Shown: piece after piece, positions 34,001 to 45,700 of the stretch
Position numbering within the stretch: position 1 is the stretch's first letter
How the letters are laid out: each line of letters begins with the position of its first letter
Origin: Turritopsis dohrnii
Taxonomy: Eukaryota > Cnidaria > Hydrozoa > Anthoathecata > Oceaniidae
DNA: 64,000 nt
Reading direction: 5' to 3'
Assembly (NCBI GenBank): GCA_027922465.2
Contig: BQMF02000006.1
Coordinates: forward strand, 620,001 to 684,000
Notes under the pieces: model-generated
The model's input: only the letters and a program-made list of their open reading frames with translations
The model's database searches: none
What the model was told of the DNA's origin: nothing
Made by a program: the position numbers and the translations under genes

Positions 34001-37000
34001 TTGATCTTAAGGTGTGAGTAAGGGAAAAAAACGTGTTTTTGTTTTATAGTTTGTCCTTTTGATAGGAATATGTTTATATCAAGTATGATACCTTTTTGGA
34101 AAGCTTATTTACATCTCTAAAGGTATCATACTTGATATAAACATATTCCTATCAAAAGGACAAACTATAAAACAAAAACACGTTTTTTCCCTTACTCACA
34201 CCTTAAGAAATGATTCACAATAATATCAATTTATTCAAGCGTCAGTACATAGATTGCAAGGAAATTTTAAATTGTTCTAATTACAAGAAATTATACAGGT
34301 TGCTTCAACTTTTTACTAAAAAGTTATTCTTTTGTTCACATGCTTTCACTCTCATGAACTCTTCCTTACAACAAAAAAAAACGTGTCTGTATGTAAAATA
34401 AAGATAAGTGAATACTGTGTGAAATTCATCAATGTGAACCCACCCCATCCCATTTCTTTACTTTTTCATAACTACTCCACCAACCGTCTTTATAACTGTT
34501 TTTCTAACTTGACTCAGTAATTGCTCATCTTTTATTCTGATCTATTCAAGAGGACTTTCAAGACAGCTCATTAATCAAGTGAAATGTGAATGACTGAACA
34601 TTTTTGGCAGACGTTCTTAGAAATACATTTTAGGTTGAACTCTTTGCGAACGTTGTCTGGACAAGAAATATGTTGAAATGACTATTCACTTGACAAGCGT
34701 CATGTATGTTCATACATGATTTGTATTGTGCCACACTTTGTAATAATTTCAGTTTTTAGATCCCCATACTTTAGAAATTTAAAAATGAAAGAAATCCATG
34801 TGTAATAAAAATAGCGCTTAAACCAACCTCGTTGCCAGGACGTGTTTTCACTTTTGAAAAATATGGGGTGTCGCTTTATAGTTTTCAAAAGCGAAAAAAG
34901 CTCTGGGAACAAGGGTACTTTAAAACAGCCGATTAAACAGTTAAATGGGTTTTTGAGAACTATTCATTTAATTGTTGGTTTAACTAGTGAGGTTTATAAA
35001 TAAACAAGAGACAGTTGATTTCTCTTTACAGAAATTCAAGAACAAAATCTAACTTCTAATAATTTTCAATAATAATATAGTAAAAGTACGAAACATAAAG
35101 TATGATAAAACAAGCGCGACGTTAGTGTGGTAAAGCCAATGCATTGAGACCCGAATTGAACGCGACGTTTAGGTGTGTCGCTTTTTGGGGCCCGCGATAT
35201 TTTGGCGATGGGATGACGAAAAATTTTAGCAAAATTTTTGTGAGACGAGGCTCTATGACGTCATTAAAATTTTTGAAACGGTTCGCCATAAACATTTCAT
35301 CCTGTGCATTCTTATGTTCAGAATTTCGAGTGCTATAAGATGGTAGCATGTTGCATCACGGTTGCCAATTCCTAAATTTTAATTTTCATGAACTCTTTAG
35401 ATGACAACTGAATATGGCTGCTAGTTAAGATTAAAATATGATTATGCTGGAAAATTATTACAAAGTGTGGCACAACAATTTGCGTCAAGAATTTCATTGC
35501 TGTTTTATGACGTTATGAATCCTAGATTTTTATATAACTTCACCAATGATAGATACTTTGGGTTGCGAAAAATCAATGTTATTTTTGAGGGATAAACTTT
35601 TGTGGTGAAAAATAAAGTGAGATTTCCAAAACCTTATTGATAAACTTCCTAAAATGGTAATCGATGGTCGTTTTGTTTCTCGCTATTGACTTTCGCGAGT
35701 TCTTCTGGAGAGATTATGGTCACTTATGGTCACTTGGTGTTGATAACAACTGTTTAAAGTTGGCAAGCTCTAAAATTCATGCAAGTCGCATCACTTAGCA
35801 ACAAATTCGATCAGCTTGCTCTTGACCTTGTGCTTTAATCTGCTGGCAAAGAAGCCATGATAGTGTTCCTATGGAATGTTAATAACGATTCGTGTTTATT
35901 TTCTTTCCGCGTCTGCAAGAATAGTTACAATTCTTGTTTATAAAATACGTGACAAAACAATAACAACTCGTGTTTTTTCTTTAACTGAAGATAATCGAAT
36001 TTTCCAGGAAAAACAACCATTATTTTGCATGCGTATGCAAATATGCTGGTCTGAAAAAAATTTTTTTCAATATAAATGGAAACATTCGATAATTTAAGTG
36101 CGGTCATCAGGTTAAGCTATCTCGCACGACTTTGCGTAGATTGAATTAACAGCTAAATGTTACGAAGTTATGTTTACACCAAATGAAGGAAAAAATTTAT
36201 TGTTCATATTTCCAAGGTTTCTTAAGAATTTGATATTTTATTTGAAAGAAGTGATGATGCGTTTTGTCGTATGAATGATAAGTGTTGCGATGAGAAAAAT
36301 GTACTCTCGACGTGTTTATTTTGTTTTAATGCAAGCAAAAGCGAAGAAACGTTTGTAACCATTCATTTTATTTGTGTTTGTCTTAACACATAATCTGTCA
36401 ACAGTTTTCTTGATCAAATAACGACTTTCCTCTTTGAATTTCGCCATTGTTTACTCATAAATATTTTTTGCCACTTTATCAAAATCATGCTAAAAAAACT
36501 TGATTGGCGGTATTTCCCTTGTCTGATTGTTGTCTGCTTTTCTGGTGGTTTTTCCATTGACAGATTATCGATGTGTACCCATGCTCACTGTCTCTACATG
36601 ACTAAGTGCAAGCTGATGGAGTATTTTTTTTAATGAAGTATTTATTTGAGGAACTTAGCTACTCATTTAGTCTTCCACGCTATTGAGACAAGGTGTTTAC
36701 AAATCAACCAATCTGTGTTTTGTTTTGTTTTGGTGTTGTTGTTTTTTGTGATGTTGTGAACTTTCTTTATGTTTTAAATGATGTCAACTATATTTTTATT
36801 GATAGGCAAAGAGTGATCTAGCAAGAAGAAAAGTAGCAGGTTGGTATCCCGTCACTACGTCTGCATCTTCCTGCCCCGCATCTCCTGCCACCCACCTGTA
36901 GTTGTAGACGTTGTAGGAGTTCTCTTATCAGGATTCCAAATGTTTATCTCGGATTTCATTCCGATAATTCCGATAATAACGATTCACTAGAATCAATACA

Positions 37001-39826
37001 TATTTTTAAAAGTAGATTTTGAATTGAGTCTGGAATATTATATTTGGATGTCAATCCTGACTTTTTCTCTTGATATTCTTGAGCATCAAACTGATGTCAT
37101 ACCATGAACATATGGCGCAATCCCAAACAAGAGGGTGGCAAACAAGAGGGTGGCAATTCTGTAAGAGAAACCTCGGGTGGGTACTAAGCATCGAAAATCG
37201 TCTTAGCAATATAAAGGGAATCACCATTCTCGGATTTGTTTTACATGAAAGTCCTTTTCAATCTTATCTAGATATTTTTGTACAATTTATGCTTATAAAA
37301 AAGTGCCAATATCACCTTTGTTGTTTAGCCTGAAGTTGACTGGAGTTTTAGTCTTTGCATCTGTTTCCATAACAACCTGGCCATTCCCTTTCAAGTTGTG
37401 GACATTTTTTGTTTTATACACTAGAGTTGTCAAAGGACGACAAAGATGCGACAGTCACGGCGTGTTATAAAGACGGCAAGTTTTTATATCAGGGAGATTG
37501 GTTAGTCTTTCGTTTCGATCTTAACGATTAAAATAACTCGAACAGTTGCGTTTTATAACATTGTTTTTTTTCACCTCAATGAATGTGTATTTTCCTTGAA
37601 AAAATTTGTCAACGTCTTTGATCTGACTTATTTTTATCTGCGAACATTCGACATGCGTCATCATCATGTTGCTGTTGACATTTCTCAGTCATTTCTTCAG
37701 ATGTCCCTCCAAAACTTCTTCCCAGACTATTTATTTTCCGAGTCTGATTCACTATTTAATTTTCAGTTTTTGCTTTTCCCTTCGATTTACGTCAGAGCTG
37801 ATATGTTGCTTCTTAAACCTTTCACGTGGCGGCTTTCTCTGATCGTGTAAGCTTTATGTAAACTGTTGTGTTATCCATGTATTTTAGCTTTCAAAAAGGT
37901 GACCAAGTGATTATCGACAACAAAATCGACACACCCGTCTTGTAAGTTATACTTCGTTTTAATTGGTTAATGTTCTGCTAACGTCTGCCAATGAAAATAT
38001 TGTGCATTCAATTATCCGATAACGATAATCCAGTAGACCTTAGAAATCTATGGAGTTAATGTTATTAACGGGAGGGAGTTGAAAATAATCCATGCTTAAT
38101 AAAACATTATGTTCTTGAAAAGTCCCCTTTCCATCGTCTGCAATTTAACAATAGTCTTTGATAGCTCTTCAATGAAAATAAGAAGAAATTCTTAAGTTAA
38201 TTTGTATTTCCTGAAGGTGTGCTCTCGACCGTCTAATAATATCTAAGATAAGAAACAACAAATTCGAACCTGGTGATGTGTCTGTGAAAAAACTTCCCAC
38301 CTTTAATTAATAATAAAAAGTGTCGATGTAATTGCAAAATTCAGGCGGTTAGAAAACAGCATTCCTTTGTCGCTTAATTGTTTTCTTTTTGTCGTTATCA
38401 CCATAGCGCATCCGTCACTAGCATCAATACTGGCGAGGTAGGTTCATCATTATGCTGTTCAATTGGTTCATGTTAACAATTGAGAGTCCACTCAATAACA
38501 TCTATTTTTAGTCCAGTGAGCATGCACAATTCACGTTTGCTGTTGTTTTTCAGACGACAATAGATCTTAACTCCTTTTACGCGTTTAAAGTTTAATGCTT
38601 CACCAAGTGCCGTGTAAAAACTTTTAAGATTTTTTTCAGATAAGCCACATTTGTCCTCGCTATTATCCAGTCATGATACTCGTGCCAACACGAGAAAATT
38701 ATCCTAGTAGATTTTCCAAGAAACTTCCTTAAGGTTAAAAACAGAATATAAGTAACAAAAAAAGATGGACTAAAACTACCATGACCTAAAACTTTTCGTA
38801 TAATTGAATACTTGGTGGCCAATCTTTATCACGTCGAATCTTGTTCCTTCTCTTTTGTTTGTGGTCACTCACAAAAAAGAACTTAATGTGAAATGTTTTA
38901 ATGTGAAATGTTTTAATGTTTTTCTTAAGCTTGGAGTAAATCATACGTTTGCTCGTCAAATTTTTACCTCGAAATCAATCTTGAATTTTCTCCTGATAGA
39001 CGGCAAAAATTTCGCATGTACGAAAAAAAAGTGTTGTTTTTTGTTTTTATTTTTCACAATAACATAAAATAATAGTTATAATGAAAACTTTCGAAGTATT
39101 TGTTGTTGTAGTTGCAGATGTTGTTAAGTACCACTTGGTGTTGCAGGAAAGGGTTGAATGATTCATTCCATCCGAACAAGTTGTTATGATCGAAATCCTG
39201 GTCAACCTTAGAAAACTTACACTGTTTAAGAAACTCGTAAGAAACCATGGCAACGTAACCCTAACCCAACGGGCTTCCAAGAAGATTTTTAGAAGAAAGT
39301 GTTGTAATTCGATAGAATTTGATTTTCATATTAAAAAAATCCTAATACGAAACAATTTTACAAGCATAATGAGGTTCGATGCTCCTTGCACAAAAACCAT
39401 GCTTGTAAAACAGCTTGTTACATTTCTCATAAATAGCTATAAATTTTTTGAATTTTTTAAATATAAATTTCATATAAATAAGTCTGGAGTTTTGTTTGAG
39501 GATCATGTATTTCCGATTCGCGTGTTAATGTACGCGTCATCTGTTCCCATATCATGATCTTGTTATCATAACACTACATTAAAAGACAATGTGATATAAA
39601 TCAATGAAAACTAAAGTAAAAGGAATTTCTGCTGACATCATGAAAACGATCTGCGCAATTAATATTCTTTTCTGTTTTCCTTTCAATGATTGGTCGCACT
39701 AATGTTGTTGTGTTTCTTTAGATCTGGGTGAGCAAAGGAGACGGTATAAAATGCAAACTGTATATTGCACAGTTCCAGAAAGGAAAATATACGATCAAAA
39801 AAGCTGTAAAAGAAGAATGCAGTTGA
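31066..39826 (+). CDS. BRMS1/BRMS1L homologue (Sds3-like Sin3-HDAC subunit), 14 exons, 362 aa
   Basis: Exons: 31066-31300, 31447-31534, 32225-32280, 32352-32423, 32504-32523, 32600-32659, 32745-32841, 32933-33028, 33790-33854, 36806-36839, 37425-37500, 37888-37941, 38407-38437 and 39722-39826 (TGA). Total 1089 nt, in frame throughout. Family members are nuclear scaffold subunits of Sin3-HDAC co-repressors. Evidence: a strongly acidic N-terminus (about residues 15-85); a Sds3-type coiled coil starting DDMNDLEKQFSDLKDQLYKE; EEKLRKIEEERHSAEM; the basic RSRKKRKGLEMFVPEKRKKP, a likely nuclear localisation signal; the hallmark GPYIVYMLNEMDILEDW; and the C-terminal FQKGDQVIID, INTGEIWVSKGDG and KLYIAQFQKGKYTIKKA. 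Intron 9 (about 3 kb) contains a large palindrome. BRMS1 versus BRMS1L cannot be decided. Confidence 0.93.
31741..32180. repeat. unclassified GC-richer block in BRMS1-like intron 2
   Basis: The stretch AAATGGAAGAGGAGGAGCTA ... TTAGACTCTGATTGCCTTCT differs in composition from the rest of the intron and looks like an inserted repeat fragment. No ends, motif or long frame allow classification. Confidence 0.3.
34006..34207. repeat. near-perfect palindrome (about 85-bp arms, about 28-bp loop)
   Basis: The left arm starts CTTAAGGTGTGAGTAAGGG and runs to GTATGATACC; the right arm is its reverse complement, ending CCCTTACTCACACCTTAAG. The loop is TTTTTGGAAAGCTTATTTAC plus ATCTCTAAA. Only about one base differs. 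One arm plus the loop matches 8865-8980 in the calpain gene. The transcript of BRMS1-like intron 9 would fold into a long hairpin here. Confidence 0.9.
34822..34917. mobile_element. very short MITE-like inverted repeat
   Basis: ACCAACCTCGTTGCCAGGAC on the left and reverse complement GTACCCTTGTTCCCAGAGC on the right, with an inner TTCACTTTTGAAAA / TTTTCAAAAGCG pair. Only about 95 bp in all. It lies in BRMS1-like intron 9. Confidence 0.5.
35100..35350 (+). mobile_element. Helitron-family internal fragment
   Basis: It shares with 53690-53950 the words GCATTGAGACCC/GCATTGCATCCC, GAACGCGACGTTT, GGGGCCCGCGATATT/GGGTCCGCAATACG, GATGGGATGACGAAA and TATGACGTCATTAAAAT. Neither the TC start nor the CTAG end is visible. 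It lies in BRMS1-like intron 9. Confidence 0.5.
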
Positions 39827-40950
39827 ACGAAGATATTTCCACTTAATGAACGAAATTGGTGTTTGGCGTGAAAGTTCTGAACATTTTAACAAAGCAAATA
39901 ATCTTTTATATTTATTCCAATTCATTTTTATTTTACGACAAGAAAATATACTTTCAACAAAATATCGAATTGCTTTTCCCTAGTTATTTAAAATCCATTT
40001 GTAAGAAAACGAAAGAGGGCGTATGACGTTTTTTGAGCTCAGAAAATAATCCCTTTTTTTCTGTGTAAGCCTGAAATCTCTCATATTAAAATCTCTCATA
40101 TTGAAATCTCTCATATTGAAATCTCTCAGTCAACAGAAAGCCATTGCTGCGGAGTAGATATTCTACACTGATATCTGTACTTTAACAAAAGCTTCTTTTT
40201 TTCTTGATAAAAAGGATATTGCATAACACACTCGAGATTTTTGCTTCTGAGGAATGATGCCAGTCACGTCCTTATTTACAAATTTTTGAATTTTTAAGGT
40301 TGCAATGTTTCAAGAAGAGGCACAAACTGCACAGGAGGATTTTTTTTTTTTTTTTTTTTTGTATCAAACTTCTATTAGTCGAACCATCGCTCATTAAGGC
40401 TCTTGTTGATTCAAAAACAATTTTTCGAAACTTGTTTAACATAAGAATATACTTCCCTTGAAAAATATTTCATGTTTAGTAGAATTTATTTTTAAAACTT
40501 TTCGTGTCGAGAATGAAAGGAAATTGGTTTTTAGTAAGTTGCTGCACTCAACACCTCTACTTGTTTGCTTTCAAAACTTTCAACTCAAAAAAAACACAGG
40601 GATTGCTTGCTACCAGGGCAAGTTTCGAGAGTTCATCCGTTTATTTGAAAATGATTTTCATGCCAACACTCACTCACATGTGTATTTCAGAAGTAAAAAA
40701 AAGTAAGCTCAGTCTGGATTATCCGAGGTAAATAAAATTTGCTGAACACAAAATGTAATAAACACTAATCCCTTATACAATACCGCTGTTCATTATTTTC
40801 CTAAGATAATTTTGTTTATTTTTCGGCCTGTATAATTAAAAAGCATTTAGAAGCGTTATCGATTTTTGTTCGTTTTTTTTTTGTTTGTTTGTACATAGCA
40901 ACTGATAAGTAATATTATCCTGATTACGTCACCACTGTCTGAGCGGCAGT
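39827..40950. other. intergenic DNA between BRMS1-like and gremlin-like genes
   Basis: This contains an 18-bp tandem repeat (40077-40135, AATCTCTCATATTGA units, about three copies) and a poly-T run at about 40340-40362. No gene was found. Confidence 0.4.
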
Positions 40951-40960
40951 TATAAAAATA
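40951..40960 (+). promoter_or_regulatory. TATA box of the gremlin-like gene
   Basis: TATAAAAATA lies about 75 bp ahead of a good donor (G|GTAAGG at 41034/41035). It fits a short non-coding first exon (start near 40980) spliced to the coding exon, whose acceptor TTTCTTTAG ends at 42007. Confidence 0.5.
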
Positions 40961-41908
40961 TGTCTGATTCGGTACGTTTATCATTTAAACTTCATTCAAG
41001 ATAGAGAGAGGTTGGACGCTAACTGAATTACTGGGTAAGGAAAACTTTGAAACTTTGTCACTAACGAAGGATAATATATCTTATCGCGTGATTCAACATT
41101 TGTGGCTGACATGTAAGGTTGTGTTGGAAAGAAGATGGATACAGTAAATTTCGTGAGGAGATAAACAAGATTTCAGAGGTCGAGAGAAGTCACATTAAAA
41201 ACACGATTAAATTTCACGACTGTGTAAAGAAATTAGGCGCAAAATTTCGATTCCATTCATTGGACAAAATTACAATGTTTTGAAAAATGGATTCCACATC
41301 AATTACTTAATTATTAGACTTAATTATTAGCAGACTAAAATAAGTTGAGATCATTATGTTTATCGTAAGGAGATAATTAGGTTCATTTACGCCTAATCGT
41401 CTTATCCACGACGTGTTTTGTATGCATGCCATTTCTTATAATTGTGTGATAAATGACATAACATGATATAATATCTTAAGATACGATTGTCCTTACGTTT
41501 CAACTTATTTTTTGAATTTTATCTCCATTAAAAAAGTCACGTGGTTAGAACATCAGACATCCTTGTAATTTTCAATCGTTCGCAAAGGACCATTGACGTG
41601 TTAATCTCTATAACGTTTTTGACTAATATCTATTTTTTTCTTATTTTATGATGATTTAATATCTTCGAACTGATGATCGGAAATCGACCGGAGGCACTTT
41701 TTGTCCGTCATTTTGCTTTTATTTTTTGTTTTATTGTTTTATTTTCTGTATATCAATTTTATACACGAAAAAAATTTGAAACGATTGAAAGGATTTTTAC
41801 TATCATCGATTGTTTCATGAACACTCTTATAAAGGTTTTTGAAAAAAACAAGACAAAACTCAATCACCCAAACAAATTTTAATCCATGGAATAAACTTAC
41901 AAACATAT

Positions 41909-41936
41909 TGTTGTTGTTGTTGTTGTTGTTGTTGTC
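41909..41936. repeat. (GTT)n microsatellite
   Basis: About nine GTT/TTG units, in the likely 5' UTR intron of the gremlin-like gene, about 80 bp before its acceptor. Confidence 0.9.
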
Positions 41937-42013
41937 CAGATGTATGTTTCATAATGTGCATGATTTTCTTCGGCGCGTGAAATTTATTTTATTTTTTCTT
42001 TCTTTAGAACACA

Positions 42014-42505
42014 ATGGCAAGATTTAGTCAAATGATTTTTTTGACACTCACCTTACAAATCGTCGAGACTATCCCATTGGACCTACTCAACTTTACGAAT
42101 CTAATTAAAGCTGAACTGAACAAGAGCCGCGGAGATGTTGTTGGTAACATGAGCGATTTGAAGTTAGCATGTCACCCGAAACCGTTCAATCAAACAATTT
42201 ACAAAAGAAAGAGACATGATGGAAAAATAGTCAATTTTTGCCTGCCAACAATAATCGAAAATAACAGATGTCTTGGTCAATGTAATTCATTATTTATACC
42301 TGGTGAGCCTCCAATTGAAGTATGTGAGGAATGCAGTATTAAAGAATTTGTTGAGGTACGAGTAAAAATCAACTGCCCTACTAAACTCCGTAAGATCAGA
42401 TACCAAAAAGTTAAGAAGGTCATCTCATGTGAATGTACTAGATGTAGAAACCATGGTGGGGAAATTCAAGATGGTGGACAAGAATCAAATAGTGTGAATG
42501 AATGA
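42014..42505 (+). CDS. gremlin/DAN-like secreted cystine-knot protein (163 aa)
   Basis: The coding region is a single exon. It follows acceptor TTTCTTTAG at 42007, so the 5' UTR is probably spliced from an exon near 40980-41034. Residues 1-20 (MARFSQMIFLTLTLQIVETI) form a signal peptide. A C-terminal cystine-knot domain runs from Cys53 to about Cys144, with Cys at 53, 76, 86, 90, 104, 107, 121, 139, 141 and 144. It has the knot motif CLGQC (86-90), a gremlin-like CHPKPFNQTIYKRKRHDG start and a CECTRC end. In this family (gremlin, DAN, cerberus) such proteins bind BMPs outside the cell and block their receptors. N-glycosylation sequons appear at NFT, NKS, NMS and NQT. AATAAA lies at 42587-42592. 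The subfamily assignment is probable rather than certain. Confidence 0.85.
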   Translation: MARFSQMIFLTLTLQIVETIPLDLLNFTNLIKAELNKSRGDVVGNMSDLKLACHPKPFNQTIYKRKRHDGKIVNFCLPTIIENNRCLGQCNSLFIPGEPPIEVCEECSIKEFVEVRVKINCPTKLRKIRYQKVKKVISCECTRCRNHGGEIQDGGQESNSVNE

Positions 42506-42592
42506 AGCGTGTCTGAAGAAAGACAAATGAAACAAGCTTCCGCTTACGTCCGTGTGAACTTTCCACAGATTTGGAACCTGCAAAAAAATAAA

Positions 42593-45325
42593 GAAGTGTT
42601 TTTAAACGCAGAACTGGCGGCGTGTCCGTAACGCAGAAACGCGACTTGATAATATGCTCAAGAATAAATGTTGGGAACTTTGAGAAATATCATGTACAAT
42701 TTTAACGTCAAACCTCTGACGTCGTCGATGGTGTGCGAAGTGTCGGAATTATTTGGGTTGTATGTTTAAGTTAAATGAAATTGTAAATATTCTTCAATAT
42801 ATTAATCTATTTTATTTATATTATTTTAAGATCGAGAAAATATATGCGTCTTGTAGTGATATTGTTGTTGTCGGTTTGAGGTTTGTGTTGTAACGTTCTT
42901 CATAAATGAGAGGAAAAGTAAATCGTATCATTTCGACTGGTAAGAGCAGCGCTCCGCCCCTGTCTTTCGGTTTATACAGCATTTGAAGAATGATATTATT
43001 ACAACATCAAAATCAATATTGAACTTCGGGTCTGCGCCAGTGAGAAAACGGGAGAGCTAAAAAAGTATACCATAATGCATTTCACGTAAATAACACGTTT
43101 TCTTTCCTCGTTGTTTGTTTATCCAGAGAAATGTCAACACGAAGCTATGAGAACTGATATTTTCGGAAAAAGGCTGTTATTCAATTGTTGTTTGTATATT
43201 TCTTCTCATAACGTAATATCAAATACAAATTATGCTTTAGCACGCTAGATTTTTTGGATGCTCCAGCTGACGTACTGGTCGTATCAATCAATCAATCATT
43301 CAGTGTGTGTGCGCAGCAAAATAAATGTCAATGCACGAAAAAGCAATGTATTTGTTTACATTTTAGCATTTTAAATATGATAGCTTGTTATGATGGACGA
43401 ACTCCAAAACTAACAAAACCATTGCCAAGATTTTAAATGATGTACAAATATATTGGTCTGCTGTTCTAAGTGATGTCTGACTGAAATAAGAATCGAGAAG
43501 TAATATTGACAAAGAAGTCTCACTGCTGTCTGTTTGCTGTTCAAACACAAAAATTGTTTTTGCTGTTATAAACTGAAATAGGCCAAAACTGTTTTGAGTA
43601 TGATTTTGAACATGGGAAGTAATCTTGTACGAATTGTCAATCAATCTGAAGTATATACTGCAATAATGCCCTGAGAACGAGGTTAGGGAAAAACATGGGA
43701 GAACCAGCAGTACGTATTTACATGGAGCCTATTTACATGGAGCCTATTCTTTCAGTTCCTTAAATCGTGTTATGTTTTTGTTTCTAGCTTCTGCACCTGG
43801 TTCTCGGTCCTAGTTTGGTCCTAGAGAAAGTAAGAAGGTCTGGGACAGAAGTTATCCTTTTCCTCGGACTGATGTTTTAGTGACTAGCAAAACGTTCATC
43901 TCGTTTGAAAAAAAAAAAAACAATCAAGAAATCACATAAAGTAAAATCACTGGAGCTTCCTTTTAAAATGTTTGACACATTTGTCAACTTGGTCAATAAC
44001 CCTCATTTGAATCGTGAGTTTATTTCACCAGAAATAGAAACGGTCTTATTTCCCACTTCTCTTTGGTTGCTATAGTAAACAAGTGAAGTGAAGTTTGTAA
44101 ATAGATATTTTTGGTATCTTTTCATATCAGTTTTCAGCCTGGTGTTTTTACGAACTGAGTGAACTTAACGGAGGTTCGTGGGACTAGTACATCGCATCAC
44201 AAACATATTTAAATTGGTATTGTCAAATTATCCTCAGACCTCTGATTGTGTTCTGTCTGTCAAACGAGTTATCAAAAAATGACAAAAAAAACTCGCTCTA
44301 GTCTAACATTGTTTTCTACTAAAAGAAGAGAGGACTGACTGCAGAGGTATGGTGAAGAAGTTGATCAAATAAACCATTCCATTTGTCTTAACATCATATA
44401 GTATAGATAGTCATGGCAACAGAACATTGCAGCATTTCTGGGGCAGTTTGGATTCCTTACTCTTCTTTTATCCACACGGAATGCCGCTAGCAAAATATTT
44501 TCTGTCGTACGTGATTTTTGCTGTTGTTGAATTTTAAGTTTTAAATACACATTCAGGAAATCCATGTTTTTATCTGGTTTGTATATCATTCGAAACAGGA
44601 AAAAAATGGAAAGTAGTTTTTTTCTTAATAGGTTACGAAAGAATTTCTTAGGATTGATGAATGGATCGCAAACACTGGATTGCAAAGCATACATCATCAA
44701 AGTCGGAACAAACTTTGGAGAGAAAAAGAAATCAAAACAAATTATGATAACGCTCGTACAAAATGTTTAATGTTTATTCGGTGTCGACTTGTTTATGTTG
44801 TCGCAAACAAACAACAACAACAACAACAACAACACCAAGAGGATCGACATTCCATCATTTATCTAAGCTTTTCATATTTTCAAGTACTCTTTAGTTAGGC
44901 GAGAAAAAGGCTATTCCATTCAAGAACAAGCAGAAATCATTGCTTCATAGCAATCTGAAATCTGAAAACGAAACGACTATGATCAGGTCGAGGTCAGGAT
45001 ATTGAATCCAGTGAAACCTGATTCACAAGAGAATATCTTGCCTCATTTAACTTGTATCTTGAATATATGATTAAAATGGAATAAAAGAAACTCCACATAA
45101 TATCTTTTTTGTTTTTGTTTGTCTTGATGTACATTTACGTTTTCCAATAAACCAACAACTCGTCACTTGACACGTTATTGATTATTTACGTTTTGTGTGA
45201 ATCAACAAATGGGAATCTTATTGGTGGATAAATATTCCTTGTAAGATAATCTTGTTATGTTTACAAAAATACTATCACCAGATATCAACACAGTTTTTCG
45301 TGGTAGACATAACTTCACGCAAACT
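42593..45325. other. 2.7 kb intergenic stretch
   Basis: No gene is supported. A short tandem repeat (ATTTACATGGAGCCT, two copies) lies at about 43713-43745, next to CTGAGAACGAGGTTAGGG, a word like the ends of the small element at 34822. A (CAA)n microsatellite lies at 44807-44834. Short open frames at 44365-44770 overlap on both strands and show no domain. Confidence 0.4.
44807..44834. repeat. (CAA)n microsatellite
   Basis: About nine CAA/ACA units in non-coding DNA. Confidence 0.9.
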
Positions 45326-45700
45326 ATAAAGCCGGATCTCCACTAGACGAAAAAGTTCGCTAGAAGCGATTTTTTTCCCGACGAAAAAATCGTCAAGTGG
45401 AGATCACTCTTAAAATGAAAAAGAATATTAATATCAACAGTGTTAATATCAACAGTAGTGTGTCTTCCACATTGTCAGCCATCTTGAAACTGGTTATGTT
45501 GGAAAGTTGGAAATTACTGCAATGCCGTTGGTTTAGAATTTGACGATTGTCGTTCGCATGACGAAAAGTTAAAGTCATTTCTACTTTTCGTCGATAGAAT
45601 GTCTTCGCCGCGACGATCAGTTTTACTCTTCTGCGCATGTGTCGTCGCGAAAATTTGATACGATCGTCTTAAAAATCGTCTAGTGGAGATCCGGCTTAAA
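45326..45700. mobile_element. TTAA-type MITE, relative of the 9199 element
   Basis: Left end TAAAGCCGGATCTCCACTAG continuing ACGA; right end reverse complement TTTAAGCCGGATCTCCACTA continuing GACGATTTTT. It shares the AAGCCGG...TCCACTAG design of the 9199-10035 element, but with ATC in place of TTT. Internal words CGACGAAA/TTTCGTCG repeat. A small ORF on the minus strand inside it is not considered a gene. Confidence 0.85.

Noticed and set aside
43254..43644. Cys-containing small ORFs on both strands
   Set aside because: No signal peptide with following Cys framework and no conserved partner; chance frames.
44365..44770. Overlapping ORFs on both strands, up to 111 codons
   Set aside because: AT-rich chance frames. 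No signal peptide, motif or splice context.
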